A DNA stretch of 64,000 bases from assembly GCF_036785885.1 (NCBI RefSeq), contig NC_092317.1, positions 5,458,501 to 5,522,500 of the forward strand. Reading direction: 5' to 3'. The stretch comes from Coffea arabica. Taxonomy: Eukaryota > Streptophyta > Magnoliopsida > Gentianales > Rubiaceae. The translations under genes were made by a program, and so were the position numbers. Below the pieces are notes generated by a model. It ran no database searches and had not been told where the DNA came from. It saw only the letters and a program-made list of their open reading frames with translations. Positions 23,557 through 35,566 of this stretch are shown one piece after another; the first letter of the stretch is position 1, and each line of letters begins with the position of its first letter.

Positions 23557-24279
23557 TCAAAAATCTGGTAGCTCTTTCATGCCATCCAACGTCGCAGATG
23601 ATAAGGAGCTTCTTATGTTAGGCATAAAAAATAAGGAATCCGAATAATTATAAAACGGTTGAGCTGTACAAAAGAAATCCGCAGCCGGATTTGGATTGAA
23701 AAACGGAATATTGTTGAAGCAAGGATTTGGCGGATCAAAAATGGGTGGTGGTGTAACAAAACACGATGAATTAACCTGACCAATGTCCCCTGCCGTGGTA
23801 CCACTGCTCCCATTATTTTCAATCTCATCAGTCACCACCGAAGTTGATTCATTATCATCATTCATCGTCCCACCTTTATTGTCGTTCACCATCATATTCT
23901 TATTATTATTATCGTCCGTAAAATCATCCTGAAAATTCGGTTCGACCTTGGTTTCAGGAGGAGGAGGAGCGGGGCTAATAATTTGATCGTCCTCCGACGA
24001 CCGCGAAAGGCCGGTGAGCTTTTGCACCAATGCCATGAAATCCTTAGGATGCGTGTGTATGACTTTCGGAGAATGCGTGTAGATAATGACGGGGTGACGC
24101 TGCTGAGCAGGCTTGTTGGTCGCGTTGGCGACACCATTCACTAGCGAGGAGGACGAAGAAGATGAAGACGAAGAAGGTGATGATTTCTTGATGAAATGAG
24201 AATCCCTGTTGATCTTCAATGGAGACAAAGCTATCATTTCTTTCTTTGCATGCTGGTCGCTGAAATGTGCAGGGCTCAT
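23557..24279 (-). CDS. VQ-motif protein (VQ20/MKS1-like)
   Basis: An intronless frame of 240 aa. VQ proteins are plant transcriptional cofactors that bind WRKY factors through the VQ core, and some are MAP-kinase substrates. The core FMALVQKLTG lies at residues 81-90, preceded by VIIYTHSPKVIHTHP (64-78), a conserved flank in the VQ20/MKS1 group. The N-terminal SPLKINRDSHFIKK (~19-32) is also shared with that group. It is followed by a Ser run and an acidic, Asn-rich C-terminal half. The lack of introns is usual for the family. The neighbouring DUF639 gene matches the Arabidopsis order At3g18350-At3g18360 (VQ20), which supports orthology. In Arabidopsis VQ20 has been linked to WRKY2/34 and pollen development; function here is inferred. 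Confidence 0.93.
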   Translation of the reverse strand: MSPAHFSDQHAKKEMIALSPLKINRDSHFIKKSSPSSSSSSSSSSLVNGVANATNKPAQQRHPVIIYTHSPKVIHTHPKDFMALVQKLTGLSRSSEDDQIISPAPPPPETKVEPNFQDDFTDDNNNKNMMVNDNKGGTMNDDNESTSVVTDEIENNGSSGTTAGDIGQVNSSCFVTPPPIFDPPNPCFNNIPFFNPNPAADFFCTAQPFYNYSDSLFFMPNIRSSLSSATLDGMKELPDF

Positions 24280-24364
24280 GATCTGCCAAGAAGGGTTTGT
24301 TAGAGAAAATTTTACCAGAATGAGTGATATTGGTTAAAGAAAATGCTAATAATTCTCTAGCTAG

Positions 24365-24374
24365 GTTTATATAG
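24365..24374 (-). promoter_or_regulatory. TATA box of VQ gene
   Basis: On the minus strand the sequence ctatataaac lies about 90 bp upstream of the start codon, a normal plant core-promoter position. It would place transcription start near 24335. Confidence 0.6.
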
Positions 24375-24591
24375 ATGGAAGAGGCGTAATTAATTAATCA
24401 GATGCAAGCAATTGGAGAGTTTCTTTTTTTTTTTTTTCCCTGAATTTACCAATAAGGTTAAAAGGGACGCGTGAGGCTTACGAGGTTGTTATATTCTGTT
24501 TCGGTGGTGATTTTAAGTCAAGAGACTATTTTGGTTTAGATTTAGATAATAGGAAAGCGCCAATGAGATAGAAATTGTGGTCTGAAACGTG

Positions 24592-24597
24592 CACGTG
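24592..24597. promoter_or_regulatory. G-box CACGTG upstream of VQ gene
   Basis: A palindromic CACGTG within gtgcacgtgagc, about 315 bp upstream of the start codon. G-boxes bind bZIP and bHLH factors. Function is inferred from position only. Confidence 0.45.
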
Positions 24598-24724
24598 AGC
24601 GATCGTCGGAGATCAGTTGGAGAGAGATGTTGGTGTTGTCAACCATAGCGTATTCTAAGGTAGGAAAAACTTGAAAACGAGAGGTTTGTTCGTTCAGTTC
24701 CCAGCGTATTTGGTTTACTTGCAA

Positions 24725-26440
24725 CTAGCAAATTAAGTTGCCTACACTACACTGGAATCCAACAGCAGAAGAACGCGGCGATGCGACTTTGTTCTTTCTT
24801 CTTGCTTCTTCTTTTTTTTTTTAATAAATCATAGTATTATCATCTCTCTATATATAGATTGGAAAGTAATGCTAATGTTTGTATTTATGGCAGAAATTAA
24901 TGTGTTAATTAATCTAATTAATAATTAAAACCATCCTTGCCATAATGAATGAAGTTTATTGAACTCTTATGTACAAATTTTCCTGTATTCCAATACTATA
25001 TGAAATCATTACTTAATTTAATCAATTTTCCTTTACTTCTTTGAAATGGTTTATACTAGGGGGAGTGCCCGCGCGGAAGGAGGTTTTTTTGTTGAACAAA
25101 CAATAGTGCATTGTGAGAAGAAATAAAACTTAGTATGAAAAAATAAACGATATAATCAATCAATTCACACAGCGTTACAATAAAACTGTGTCAAATTGAA
25201 GGTCGTTGATAATGCAGAAAGGCAGAGCAACACAGAAAGCTAACTTTATTCCAGAATCCCCACCGAGTGCTCTTACTTGTTGTTGTTCCAAACCTATAAG
25301 ATTATAACCAACCCAAACCAATTGAGGTTAGGCAACGCGATAAGAGTTGCTAATTGTAGGTACTAAGAACACACTAACAAAATTAAGGGAGGAACTGAAA
25401 AATTAGGGGGGGTGAAATCTAACCTCACGCTGAACCACCAGGAATAGCTGGGACTGAAGAGCATTTTGAGCTGATTAGTATGAAACCAGGTAGAATTATC
25501 CTAATCCTAAAATGTAAACAGTGAGAAACTGATAATCAACCGTTTAGGCATTAACATACCAACAGTTGGACAATTGAATTGGATGTAATTAATGACAAAA
25601 TAATAGGTAATTTCAGAGTTGAGCTCGGATGGAAGAGAAAACGATGAGACAAATCATTGTAGACAAAGGCAAAAAGGGAAAACTTAACTCCTGAAGTTGA
25701 AAGGGGATAAATTGACCAACGTTTGTGACTCATAACTGCAGATTATAAATGATAGAGAAATGGGTTCCTACCATTGATAGAGAAATCGTTGGCTCATTTC
25801 CTAAATCCAATTGTTATTCAAACGTTTCAGACAAAGCAACATCTCAAACGGTTATCTGCGGCTAAAAAGGGGAATTATTGGTAGCTAAGGGATATTTTGG
25901 TATTTACACCAACACACAAGCATATATGGGTTGTACAAAATACAAAAACGGTTGCACATTAATTACACATTCCATCAATACCCAGATGGCTCATCAATAA
26001 CAACTTTAAATGTATTAAAATGGGGTCACTTCAGTAAACATACCCAAATATTTGCTTCCTTAACTTGTACCTAAAACTTTTAAACTAATACACAACATTT
26101 CACATTCCTAGAAAGCCCACACCTATGCGGTTGAAATTCAACCTATCTTTGACCAAAACTCAATCTTATATAATATAAGGAAATTAGACACTAAAGGGCA
26201 ATGCCGAGCTCATCTGTTCTAACTTGCTAGCTTATTAAGTTCAAATTAAGCTATGGATCATATATATATATATATAGTATTACATCGATCATTTTCATTT
26301 TTTTTTATTGGAGCAGCTACATATGAATAATAATAACACGAGAAATTCTCAATTAAAAATCTCCGCCGCTTTCACTTATTAGAGACCATCACAAGTTTCT
26401 GTTCATGCTAGACAATCACAAGAATGTGTTTCATGGAGCT
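24725..26440. other. Intergenic, no gene seen
   Basis: AT-rich sequence upstream of the VQ gene, with only short frames. A TA run occurs near 26260-26276. Nothing else supported. Confidence 0.6.
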
Positions 26441-26448
26441 CTTGTAGG

Positions 26449-27112
26449 TAGAGCTGTTAAACGAACCGAGCTGTTCGGTAGCTCGGTTCGTTTCGGCTCG
26501 TTCGTGTTCGTGAAAGGCTCGTTCGAAATTTTAAACGAACCGAGTTCGAACGAATTTTTTTGTTCGATTAATAATCGAGCGAACACGAGCATGTTCGCGA
26601 GTTTTAACGAACGTTCGCGAACATGCTAAACGAACGTTCGCGAACACTAACATGTTCGCGAGTTTTAACGAACGTTCGAGAACATAGACATAATTATCAT
26701 TTAACAAATTTTAGGGTTAATTTTATGGCTGGACTTTTATATTTGGAGGGCAAATTTCTTTGTTTTATTTGTTGTTTTTATGTTAATGTTAGTTATATAG
26801 TTAATGAATAATAGAATTTAGTCACTTAGTGCTTTAATTATTTTTTAGAATGATTAATAATTTGCATGGCATATTTAAGGTATAAAATAATTTGGATTCG
26901 AGCATTTCGAACATGTTCGCGAACGGCTCGTTTATGTTAAACGAGCCGAACTCGAACTCGAACTCGAACACGAATTTTACTTAACGAACCGAACACGAAC
27001 ACAGGTTTGGAGTTCGAAAATTAACGAACGAACACGAACGTTGTTCGAACTGCTTAACGAACAGAGCTCAAACATGAGATACTCGGTTCGATTCGGTTCG
27101 TTTACAGCTCTA
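26449..27112. mobile_element. hAT-type non-autonomous element, 8 bp TSD
   Basis: The 664 bp element begins tagagctgttaaacgaaccg and ends cggttcgtttacagctcta, an almost perfect terminal inverted repeat. It is flanked by perfect 8 bp copies of cttgtagg (26441-26448 and 27113-27120). Sub-terminal regions are packed with gttcg/cgaac words in both orientations, including acgaacgttcgcgaacatg repeats at about 26610-26660. The 8 bp duplication indicates hAT. No transposase frame. Confidence 0.9.
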
Positions 27113-27120
27113 CTTGTAGG

Positions 27121-28305
27121 AACTCACTCTTTTTTTTGAAAAAAAAAAAATCTCTTTACATGAGGAAAACGTGGTTAATAAACAGAATCTCCTTTACAGT
27201 GGGACTGGTTGAATTTTATTTTATTTTATTTTATTTTTTTTAAACGGAGACTCTAGAAAACATACAGGCAGCAGCATTTGTCTTTCCACCGTTTAGCAAC
27301 ATTTTCTTGACTTTTCAAGGATGAAAACCTACGATTGACAAAATTCCTGCAAAGTTTTGTCTTTCTCAAGTTTGACATCTTGTTTTTGATCGACTTTTTA
27401 AGGACGGTTTACCAGGTGCCAGCCGCTCGAGTATCATGCGTTGATATATGTTTTAATAACTATATGTATTTGCAGCCTTTTTTGAGTATGAACGTATGAA
27501 GACGGACGGTTTATAAAACAAGGACGTGAGAACATGGAATTTGGTTGGTCTATTTTGGTTGATTGGGTCGGGCTAGAATGGGTCAGTTGAACCTTATATG
27601 ATTTTGGTAATTTCTGGCTGGGGCCTGGGGGGTGGCGGGTTGGAGTTGGTAATTGACGGGTTTTATCATTTATGCACCAATCACGTGCGTCCAGAACAAT
27701 GCCCACTAAGAGAGTAGTGTTTATCTAGCTGGTAATTAAAATGGGAATGGATGGATGGAATTTGCACAATTGACAACATGATCAGAATTTTACACGACGA
27801 TCGAATTATTTTACTTGGTGATGCTTCATTCAATGCTGCTAACAGATGAGATAAACATGTTAAATGTGCTCAAATAGTACTGGAATTATTTTACATGCCA
27901 AAATAGCTAAGCAAGACTCTCCAACATGACTCTAGAACCCAAAAAAAATTCTAATGAAAACTATAGGAGATATATTTCATAGAACCAATATATATGAGGA
28001 GACAATTTACAGACGCACAAGTATGTGTGGGAAAAAAAGAGGAATAAATATCAATAATATATTATTAATCACATATAATAATAAGACTCTCAAATTTCAC
28101 TCTTTTCAACTAATCACTATAATATGACTCTCTATTTATAAATTAGATGACTTTATAAACATGTCTCACACCACAAGAAATTTTTTTAATAAAACACTAA
28201 TTTTTGAATAATAAAACTACCATAAATTGATTCAAATAGAATTACTAAACATTAAGTTGATTAAAATGCTACTAAATAATTATATAAAAATTTCTATTTT
28301 TACCA
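27121..28305. other. Intergenic, no gene seen
   Basis: AT-rich, with a TTTTA run near 27215-27240. No coding evidence. Confidence 0.6.
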
Positions 28306-28314
28306 TTGATTTAA

Positions 28315-29696
28315 GGAAAAATCGTTCAAAACATCCCTCACATTTTGTAAAATGATTTTTTTTGTCCCTCACTTTTAAAAGTATAATTTTACGTCCCTTA
28401 CAAATTCATATTGGTCAAATTTGGTCCCTACCTAGGTTTTCGACTAATTTTTTGTCGGAATTCATCACGTGCCTCACATGTGATTATTTTTTAGGAGTAA
28501 AATTGTCAAATCAAAATTTACATAATCCATCTATAATCCCTTACATTTCACAAAATGAATTGTTTCGTCCCTCACATTCACAAAATAAATTTTTCATCCC
28601 TCATATTTCACAAAATGAATTTTTTCATCTCTCATTGACCACGCATACAAATAGTTTTTTTTTTTAAATTCATGTATATATCTATTTGATTTCACCTGAA
28701 CAATATGAATAGTATGTAATATATCTCTATTTTATTTCACTTAAACAGATTAATTGTAGTTGTGCATATGCTATTCAATATATATATACATGGGTTTAAA
28801 TCTAATAATTTTGTTTTAAACCCATATATATTTATATTTGATTTCACCATGTAAATTTATTTAATATTTGTAACTTTTTGTATTTTGGTAATAATTCATT
28901 TATTAAGTTGTACAATAAGACCATCTAATTAATCAATGTTAATTCGAATTTTATAGTCATGCTAACAAATTGCAATTTAAATTTAAAATTTTTACTCGCT
29001 ACCTTTAAGACTAACAGTTGAATTTCTTACCTTATGATTATCTTAAAATTTAAAAGTGTAAACCACTTACTTCATTTTGTCATACTTTTCCTTTGTTTAT
29101 TTTTTCTGTCCAAATTTAATTCGATATAAATGCTTGATAATGTTTAGAATTAAATATCTTCTTTATTTTCAATTTTCAAGTAAAAGGAATGAACATGAGT
29201 AAAAAAACTAACAATTTTTTTTAAACCCTTGTATATATCTATTTTAATTTCACTTGAATAGTACGTTCATGTGAAATCAAATAGAGATATATTACATACT
29301 ATTCATATTGTTCAGGTGAAATCAAATAGTTATATATTAATTTTAAAAAAAGTTATTCATACACATGATCAATGAGGGATGAAAAAAATTATTTTGTAAA
29401 ATATGAGGGACAGAAAAAAGTTATTTTGTGAAATGTGAGGGACAAAATAATTCATTTTGTGAAATGTGAGGGACTATGGATCGGGTTATGTAAATTTTGA
29501 TTTGATAATTTTGCCCTTAAAAAATGATTACAAGCAAGGCACATGGTGGATTCCGATCAAAAACTAGTCGGAAACCTAGATAGGGATCGATTTTAACCAA
29601 TGTAAATTTGTAAGGGACGTAAAAGTATACTTTTAAAAGTGAGGGGCGCAAAAAATCATTTTATAAAATATGAGGAATTTTTTGAACGATTTTCCC
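28315..29696. mobile_element. Mutator-like TIR element, 9 bp TSD
   Basis: A 1382 bp element with terminal inverted repeats of roughly 330-360 bp. The left arm (28315-28660) and right arm (29340-29696) share, in reverse complement, the order ggaaaaatcgttcaaaacat, gtccctcactttt, acgtcccttacaaat, the aacctag/ctaggtt block, gtaaaattgtcaaatcaaaa and repeated catttcacaaaatgaat. Flanks carry a perfect 9 bp duplication, ttgatttaa (28306-28314 and 29697-29705). Long TIRs with a 9 bp duplication fit the Mutator-like superfamily. The interior has no transposase, so it is non-autonomous. Confidence 0.85.
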
Positions 29697-29729
29697 TTGA
29701 TTTAATATGCCAACAATGACCCACGTATA

Positions 29730-29966
29730 ATGAGAAATTTCATGCTCTTTTACTCTCTCCTCGTTTTACTGGTTGTGAAAAAAAGAGAGAAACGAAGAGG
29801 AGGACCAAGACCTTGGTCTTCCACAGGCCAAACCCTCCAACAGGAAAGTGTACGCGAGTCTCCTTTTCGAAAGGATGAAAAGGTATTTGTTCTCCATTAT
29901 CCCTCTGCTGAAAATTGGAGCCAACATCTTACATCAGATAATGACCGCCATTATCAGATGCCATAA
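29730..29966 (+). CDS. Hypothetical small ORF, doubtful
   Basis: A 78-codon frame whose latter part, from about GGPRPWSSTGQ through FVLHYPSAENWSQ to RHYQMP and a stop, has protein-like composition unlike nearby AT-rich frames. An AATAAA-like signal follows near 30060. No homology is recognised and no splice partner is evident. It starts just after the Mutator-like element, so it could be a terminal exon of a lost gene, a small gene, or chance. Confidence 0.2.
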   Translation: MRNFMLFYSLLVLLVVKKREKRRGGPRPWSSTGQTLQQESVRESPFRKDEKVFVLHYPSAENWSQHLTSDNDRHYQMP

Positions 29967-30596
29967 ACACAAAGTCTATGGAATCCAACGTTCCAGCGAC
30001 TAAAGTTTCATGCTTTGTGATTGCGTACATTTTATTTTGTTTTTATTGTAATCATTACACAATAAATATGTGGTAGTTCCTTGATGTAACATTGCACTTC
30101 TCTTGGATACGAATTTTGTTTAGCATGTCATTACCGGGGCAAAAGTAAACTGGAATATCAGATTTGGTAGACTCAGAAATCTAATGTAAATTATATAGTT
30201 AAACAAAAAAAAATTAATAAAAAGGATGAGATATAAGGAAAAAACGAATAGAGTGCTTAAATTGGTTTCTCCAAATTGCCTACGCTCTCGTCCTTTATTA
30301 TTAATTCAGACCCTTCATATTCTTACTCGCTATCCAGGGCTTCACGGTATGAATAATTTGCTTGCTAATGAAGGGCCACAACCATGAAAGTTTTCATATA
30401 TATATATATATGTATATATATAAAATCGTGAAAGTTTTCAAATATATATATAGATATAAATTACAAAAGTTTCAACATCAATGCATGCAACTATCATCTT
30501 CTACCAGTAAAGTTTTAAGGACGATAACAAATCAAATTATTCCTCGGGATTTTTTCTGGTCCTTAACAAGTCATAATTTATAACAGATGAATGGAC
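29967..30596. other. Intergenic, no gene seen
   Basis: AT-rich, with TA runs near 30400-30425. Nothing else supported. Confidence 0.6.
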
Positions 30597-30604
30597 GTTT
30601 GATG

Positions 30605-31510
30605 TAGAGGTGGCAATTTGTCCCAAGTCCCAATGGGTTACCCATGCCCAAGGGGACTTTGGGCGGGATGGGTATTGGATTTTGATATTGGGTTTAAAAT
30701 GGGACAAATACCAATTGTACCCATTAATTGATGGGAATACTTGGGAAATACTTGGGTACCCATTGGGCTCAAATAACAAGGGCTCTGTTTGGTTTAGCTA
30801 TTTTTGGGGGGTATTTTTGAAATATTTTATTATAGCAGTGTATATGAAAAATTTTTATTATAAATTTTTTTTGAAATATTTGATATACTAATATAGATGG
30901 GATGTTTTTTGAGTTATTGTATATTACTGTAACATTGTATTTGAAAAACTTATTTTTTGAAAAAATAGCCAATCCAAACGGAGTCTTAGATTAAAAAATT
31001 ATCTTTAACAATTTTTATAGTCATACTAGAGAATATAATCTAGTAGTTTTCCTAGTCATTATCCACAAGAATTTTCAACATTTCAGTCAATTTAGACCTG
31101 TCATCTTTGGACAATGATGAGGATAAATATTCAACACCTTAAGTACCTTGGTCATCTTGATATATGTTGGAATATGACTGTATATCTATTTTTTCCTTTA
31201 TTTGTTAATCCAATTTTTTATGGGAATCCTGAGTATAAAGCACTTGCATGTTTATTTAATAAAACTAAAAAAAATTTAATAAATCAAAAATATTAAAATT
31301 ATATAAAAAATAAAAATGAATTAAAGGAAAAAAAATATGTAGAAAATAGATTTGGGTATTGGGCGGGATCAATCTAAACCCATTCCAAAGTGATCCCGCC
31401 CAAGTTAGTCCCAAAACACATATGGGTAAGGTTGGGCCCAAACCCATATGACTCGGTTCCATCACAAACCCAAGCAAATCCCGCCCATCCCGCCCATTTT
31501 GCCACCTCTA
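30605..31510. mobile_element. hAT-type element with a nested MITE, 8 bp TSD
   Basis: The 906 bp element begins tagaggtggcaatttgtccc and ends attttgccacctcta, flanked by perfect 8 bp gtttgatg copies (30597-30604 and 31511-31518). TAG...CTA ends and the 8 bp duplication are diagnostic of hAT. Sub-terminal regions carry complementary gggcggga/cccgccca words. A second element (30781-30985) has inserted into it. No transposase. Confidence 0.9.
30781..30985. mobile_element. MITE nested in the hAT element
   Basis: The 205 bp element begins ggctctgtttggtttagcta and ends atagccaatccaaacggagtc, inverted repeats of about 25 bp. It belongs to the same family as 22377-22638 and 33855-34010. Being inside the hAT element, it inserted later. 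No clear target-site duplication. Confidence 0.75.
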
Positions 31511-31518
31511 GTTTGATG

Positions 31519-32439
31519 CAATGATTTTCTAGCTTATACCGTCGATCGATATGCGTATTTTTCACAACGATAGTGTAAGAGGAATCAATGCCGTTTCAAT
31601 AGCTTCCTATGAAATCAATAATATGAAAACTATATAAAGACATGCAAATAAAGAAACCGTGATGATGACCTACTTACTTACTTACACATGCATGTGATTC
31701 CCCATCACCTTCCGAGAAGGTAGATTTATCCCATTTTATTTTGATACCATAATCGGCTAATCTACAAAAGAATTTCTCAGTCGCTTCCATACAGGATTTG
31801 CATTGTTAATGGTAAGGTACTGTCCCCTCACCATCTACAACGTCCACGCCCATGCTCACATTTGATCCCCAACTGCATTACATGAATCATAAATGGATCC
31901 AAAAGATGCATCTCAGTCACCAGAGCTAGCTTAAGATTAAATTCAATCCCTAGAATCTTGAATTATTTGCATGGAAGAGTTGACACATTTGTTGCTTGAG
32001 AGGAAGACAAAGACCTCGAGCCATGTCTACGGAGTATACAGCCGTTCTTGGTCCACAAAACTGGATTGTCCTTTGGCTATCAAATGTTACGTACCAGAAG
32101 CAATCTAGGATTTCCAGAAGTGGTCCTGCTGAAATTGGCTTGGTTCTCCGAGAGAGAGAGAGAGAGAGAGTTTAGCCATGGAACCATAACAACGGTTGAG
32201 ATACGAGTGGCAGTCACCATCCCACCACTCCACGGTCCAGGGAGAGGGACTTCACGTGCATGTCACAATTTAAGTTGGACAGTGATCGATGAAAATGTTA
32301 GTTAATGGATCTCATCCTTAATCAAGTAATACATTTGAACAAAAATATGAGAAAGGTCCAAGAAGGAATTGCCTTTGATTTTAATGAATCTCGTCCTTAA
32401 TTAATTGATCGATGAAACTGTGTACCAATTAGTATACTT
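31519..32439. other. Intergenic, no gene seen
   Basis: No supported gene. A short GA run lies at about 32150-32170, and a cttactta direct repeat near 31672-31684. Confidence 0.55.
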
Positions 32440-32454
32440 AAACTATACCTAGCT

Positions 32455-33046
32455 CCAGAGAAAACTTTCTAACTAAAACTCTCTTCAACTCTCCCATCAG
32501 AGGGAGATCAGATTTTTCTGATCTTTTTCTCTGGGAGAAACCCTCTCTATAGTTTCTTTTCATTTGTATAAATAAAATCTCTATTAGGATATTCTAACGA
32601 GAGTCTCCTTAGGGTTATTTAATGAGAGTTTTCTTCTCGTCTAAATTTTTTAGCAAGAGTTTTTTTCTCCCCTAGGGATTTCTAGTGTGATTTTTGCTCC
32701 TTTTTTTTTTCATTTTTCTTCTATTAGATCTGAGTTTTTCCAGATTTTGATAATCAGATCTGAAATTTCTTGGATCTATTCGGCAGATCTTACCATAATA
32801 TCTGGACTTGAAACAGTTAATCAATAGATTTGACGATTGGAAGCATGTACAGCTGTTTGTGACGCTATAATTATTTTATCTTTTTTTTAAAAAAAATTTG
32901 GAGTTTTATAATGTAATTTTTATTGTCTTGAGATTTGTAGTATCCTTTCTTTAGATCTATTCCTTGATATCTGTGCATGTTTGATGATATAATTTCTGCT
33001 ATTAGTGTAGATTTTAATGAAATTATGATATTTTATAAAAAAAAAA
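32455..33046 (+). mobile_element. Poly(A)-tailed retroposon with 15 bp TSD
   Basis: About 592 bp ending in an A run (33036-33049) and flanked by perfect copies of aaactatacctagct (32440-32454 and 33047-33061). A long variable-length duplication plus a poly(A) tail is the hallmark of target-primed insertion by LINE machinery. The body is U/T-rich with repeated agatctg words and no reverse transcriptase. It is either a 5'-truncated LINE 3' end or a retroposed transcript. Confidence 0.85.
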
Positions 33047-33854
33047 AAACTATACCTAGCTAACAATTTTTTGAGGGATATATCTAGCTAACTTAATATG
33101 TAATTGTATATACTCATATTAATTATACCCGCACATTTAAATACTTTTTGAAATTACTTCCACTTAGGAACCTGCTAGTCAAACCATTGATCAATAAAGG
33201 TGTTGAACTACAAGAGTTTACTTTATTTTTTTTTCCATGCGGATTTCTCGAGAACGTAATTCAAAAAAAAAAAAAAAAAAAGTAAACAGACGCATTCTCT
33301 AGTGTGTCATGTGTGTTCGCGGACGTCAACCATGACGTCAACAGGATGATTCACCATACAATCGAGAATGAGGAGAAATGTATTAGTAAAAGGAAGAAAA
33401 ATGTTAAATGTAATAAGTCGTGACTCGTGAGACGTGCATTATTCTTTATTGCAAGTTGCTAAGGGAAAAAGTAAGAAAATGACAACGGAATAAAGCAAAG
33501 TTTAGTTTAAATTGATGAGCTTAATTGTCTAATCTTCAAGCATAGAGTTTTCTTTTTTTGACATGTCAAGTATCGAGTTAAAATATAATAATTATCCGGA
33601 GTATTAAATAATATGGTTCACATTAGTAAAGTTCCAACTTTAGAAAAGCGTGTGAATCCAATAATGTGGGGGTCCAACTGGTTAGCAAGGTTAATTTCCT
33701 TGTGCTTTCCTCTGCGTTTAATAATCATTAGTGTGCAAATCCATGCCTTTGACAAACAAGAGATGACCTTTCCTCCTCCTTTTATTTTGTTGGAGTCAAT
33801 TAAAATTGTTAAATAGTTTTTTAGTAAACAATAACAATATATGTCGGATAATCT

Positions 33855-34010
33855 TTTGTTTGGATTAGCTGTTTTAGGATGTGTTTTTGAAAAACCCGTA
33901 ACAATGTATATGAAAAACTTTTTTTTGAGAGAGTTGTTTTTATTTGTATATTACTATAGTATTATATTTGAAAAAACTTGTTTTTGAAAAATAAGAAAAT
34001 CCAAAAAAAA
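33855..34010. mobile_element. MITE, gtttggattagct family
   Basis: The left end ttgtttggattagctgtttt and the right end gaaaaataagaaaatccaaa are degenerate inverted repeats. The interior gtatatgaaaaactttt and gtatattactatagta match the copy at 30781-30985. Confidence 0.55.
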
Positions 34011-34910
34011 GTATTTTTAAATAGAAGTCTAATGGATATTTGTTAATACACATAAATTACACCTAATTTATTCTGTGACTGTACACATTATTAATTATTA
34101 CCTTCCATTGTATTTATATTTTTTTCTAATTAACTTTATTTTAAAAAAATTTTAACACTTGAACTATATTTTAACGGCTGTCAAATGGCCACCCATTAGA
34201 TAGACCCATAAAAAATATCAAAATTAATAATTTTCATCTAAAAAAAACTTACACCACGTAGAAAATTTGGGTAAACATGGTCATTAATTATCTTGTCACC
34301 AAATACAAGAAAACATCTTATTAAGGTAAAGCGTGCCCCGTGCGAAATATCCTATAGAATGATATAAGTATTTTCCCCCAAAATATACAATAAAGAATTG
34401 AGCATTTTTTTTAATTATTAGATGGTTGACTATGCTCAAAATGAACGCTACTTTATTGAAAATATTTTAAACATAGAATTAAGGATAAATAGCAAGGTTT
34501 ATGACCTTTATAAGTTGTTGATGAGACAGAGATTAGGAAGCAAAATTTTGAGAGAAACAAATTGATAACTTCTTAGGATTGCCATTTTTAGTAAAAAAAA
34601 ATAATGTTTAAGTTTTTCTAAATTATTCTTTGACACAGGTTTTAAGCACCCCTCATATGCATTATATCTCTCAGAAAATCCTACAGCAAGTTTTATACAA
34701 AAACTCTTTCCAAAAAAAAAAAAAATTGCAATCCAAACAATCTCTTAGAATTTTGCAAAGTCAAGTGCTCCTTCTTGAATATTGTTGGAGAATCACGGGT
34801 TCAGAAGAAAGTTAGTAATATTGACCTTTCCAAACTCCAAAGTCTGATATCACCGTTCTAAATCCACCATTAGGAGAATTAACTTAGGACCACATCATTG
34901 TAATGATTCG

Positions 34911-35083
34911 GAGTATTTGGATACAAAACTTATCCCAAATAATATTTCGCTTGCATCATAAACACATTTTTCAATCCACTTTTTTATATTGCCAACCACC
35001 TTTTTATCTCACATACATCACATCACAAAAAGTGTTACAGTAATTATTCCAAATAATATTTCAAATAATACCCTATCCAAACA
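34911..35083. mobile_element. MITE, tatttggata family
   Basis: The left end gagtatttggatacaaaact and the right end aataccctatccaaac are imperfect inverted repeats. The interior cacatttttcaatccac and catcacatcacaaaaagtgt match the copy at 13143-13300. Confidence 0.55.
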
Positions 35084-35566
35084 AAAAAGCTTTCCAAAAT
35101 CTGCAAACAATAAGTACGCCTCATGTCGTACTTAACATAATTACGCCGTAATAACAAACAGCAGCAGTTAACTGAAACTTCCAAAGGCCTTTCCGTTGAC
35201 TAAGACTTTTCCCCTCTCTCTTTCTCTGCACCTGCCAAAACTGAATCAGTAGTCAGTCCTTTTGAATTCCAATTTAGCTCATTTAACTCTATCAGCCTCT
35301 CAATGATCATTCGTTCTGTACTCTATCTTTCAAGAAATTGTCAGAACAAAAAAAATTAAGTTCTGGGATTCTCTACTTTCTCAGATAAAGTTCTGGGATT
35401 TTCTTGATTTTGGTTTCTGACATATTATACAAGTGTTCAAATTTTTTCCGGGAAATCTCAGGGGTGGCAAGCCGGGAAAGTCAAGTTGGAGCTGATTGCT
35501 GATAAAAATTGAATTTTGGGAACTGGGACTGATTGAGTAGTTTTGATTAGTACATTTGGATTTCCG

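Larger units (their letters stand above)
33062..35200. other. Intergenic with two MITEs, no gene seen
   Basis: Holds MITEs at 33855-34010 and 34911-35083. No gene was seen. The last ~350 bp before 35567 is the probable promoter and leader of the SMP/C2 gene, with a CT-rich stretch near 35213-35228. Confidence 0.55.
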
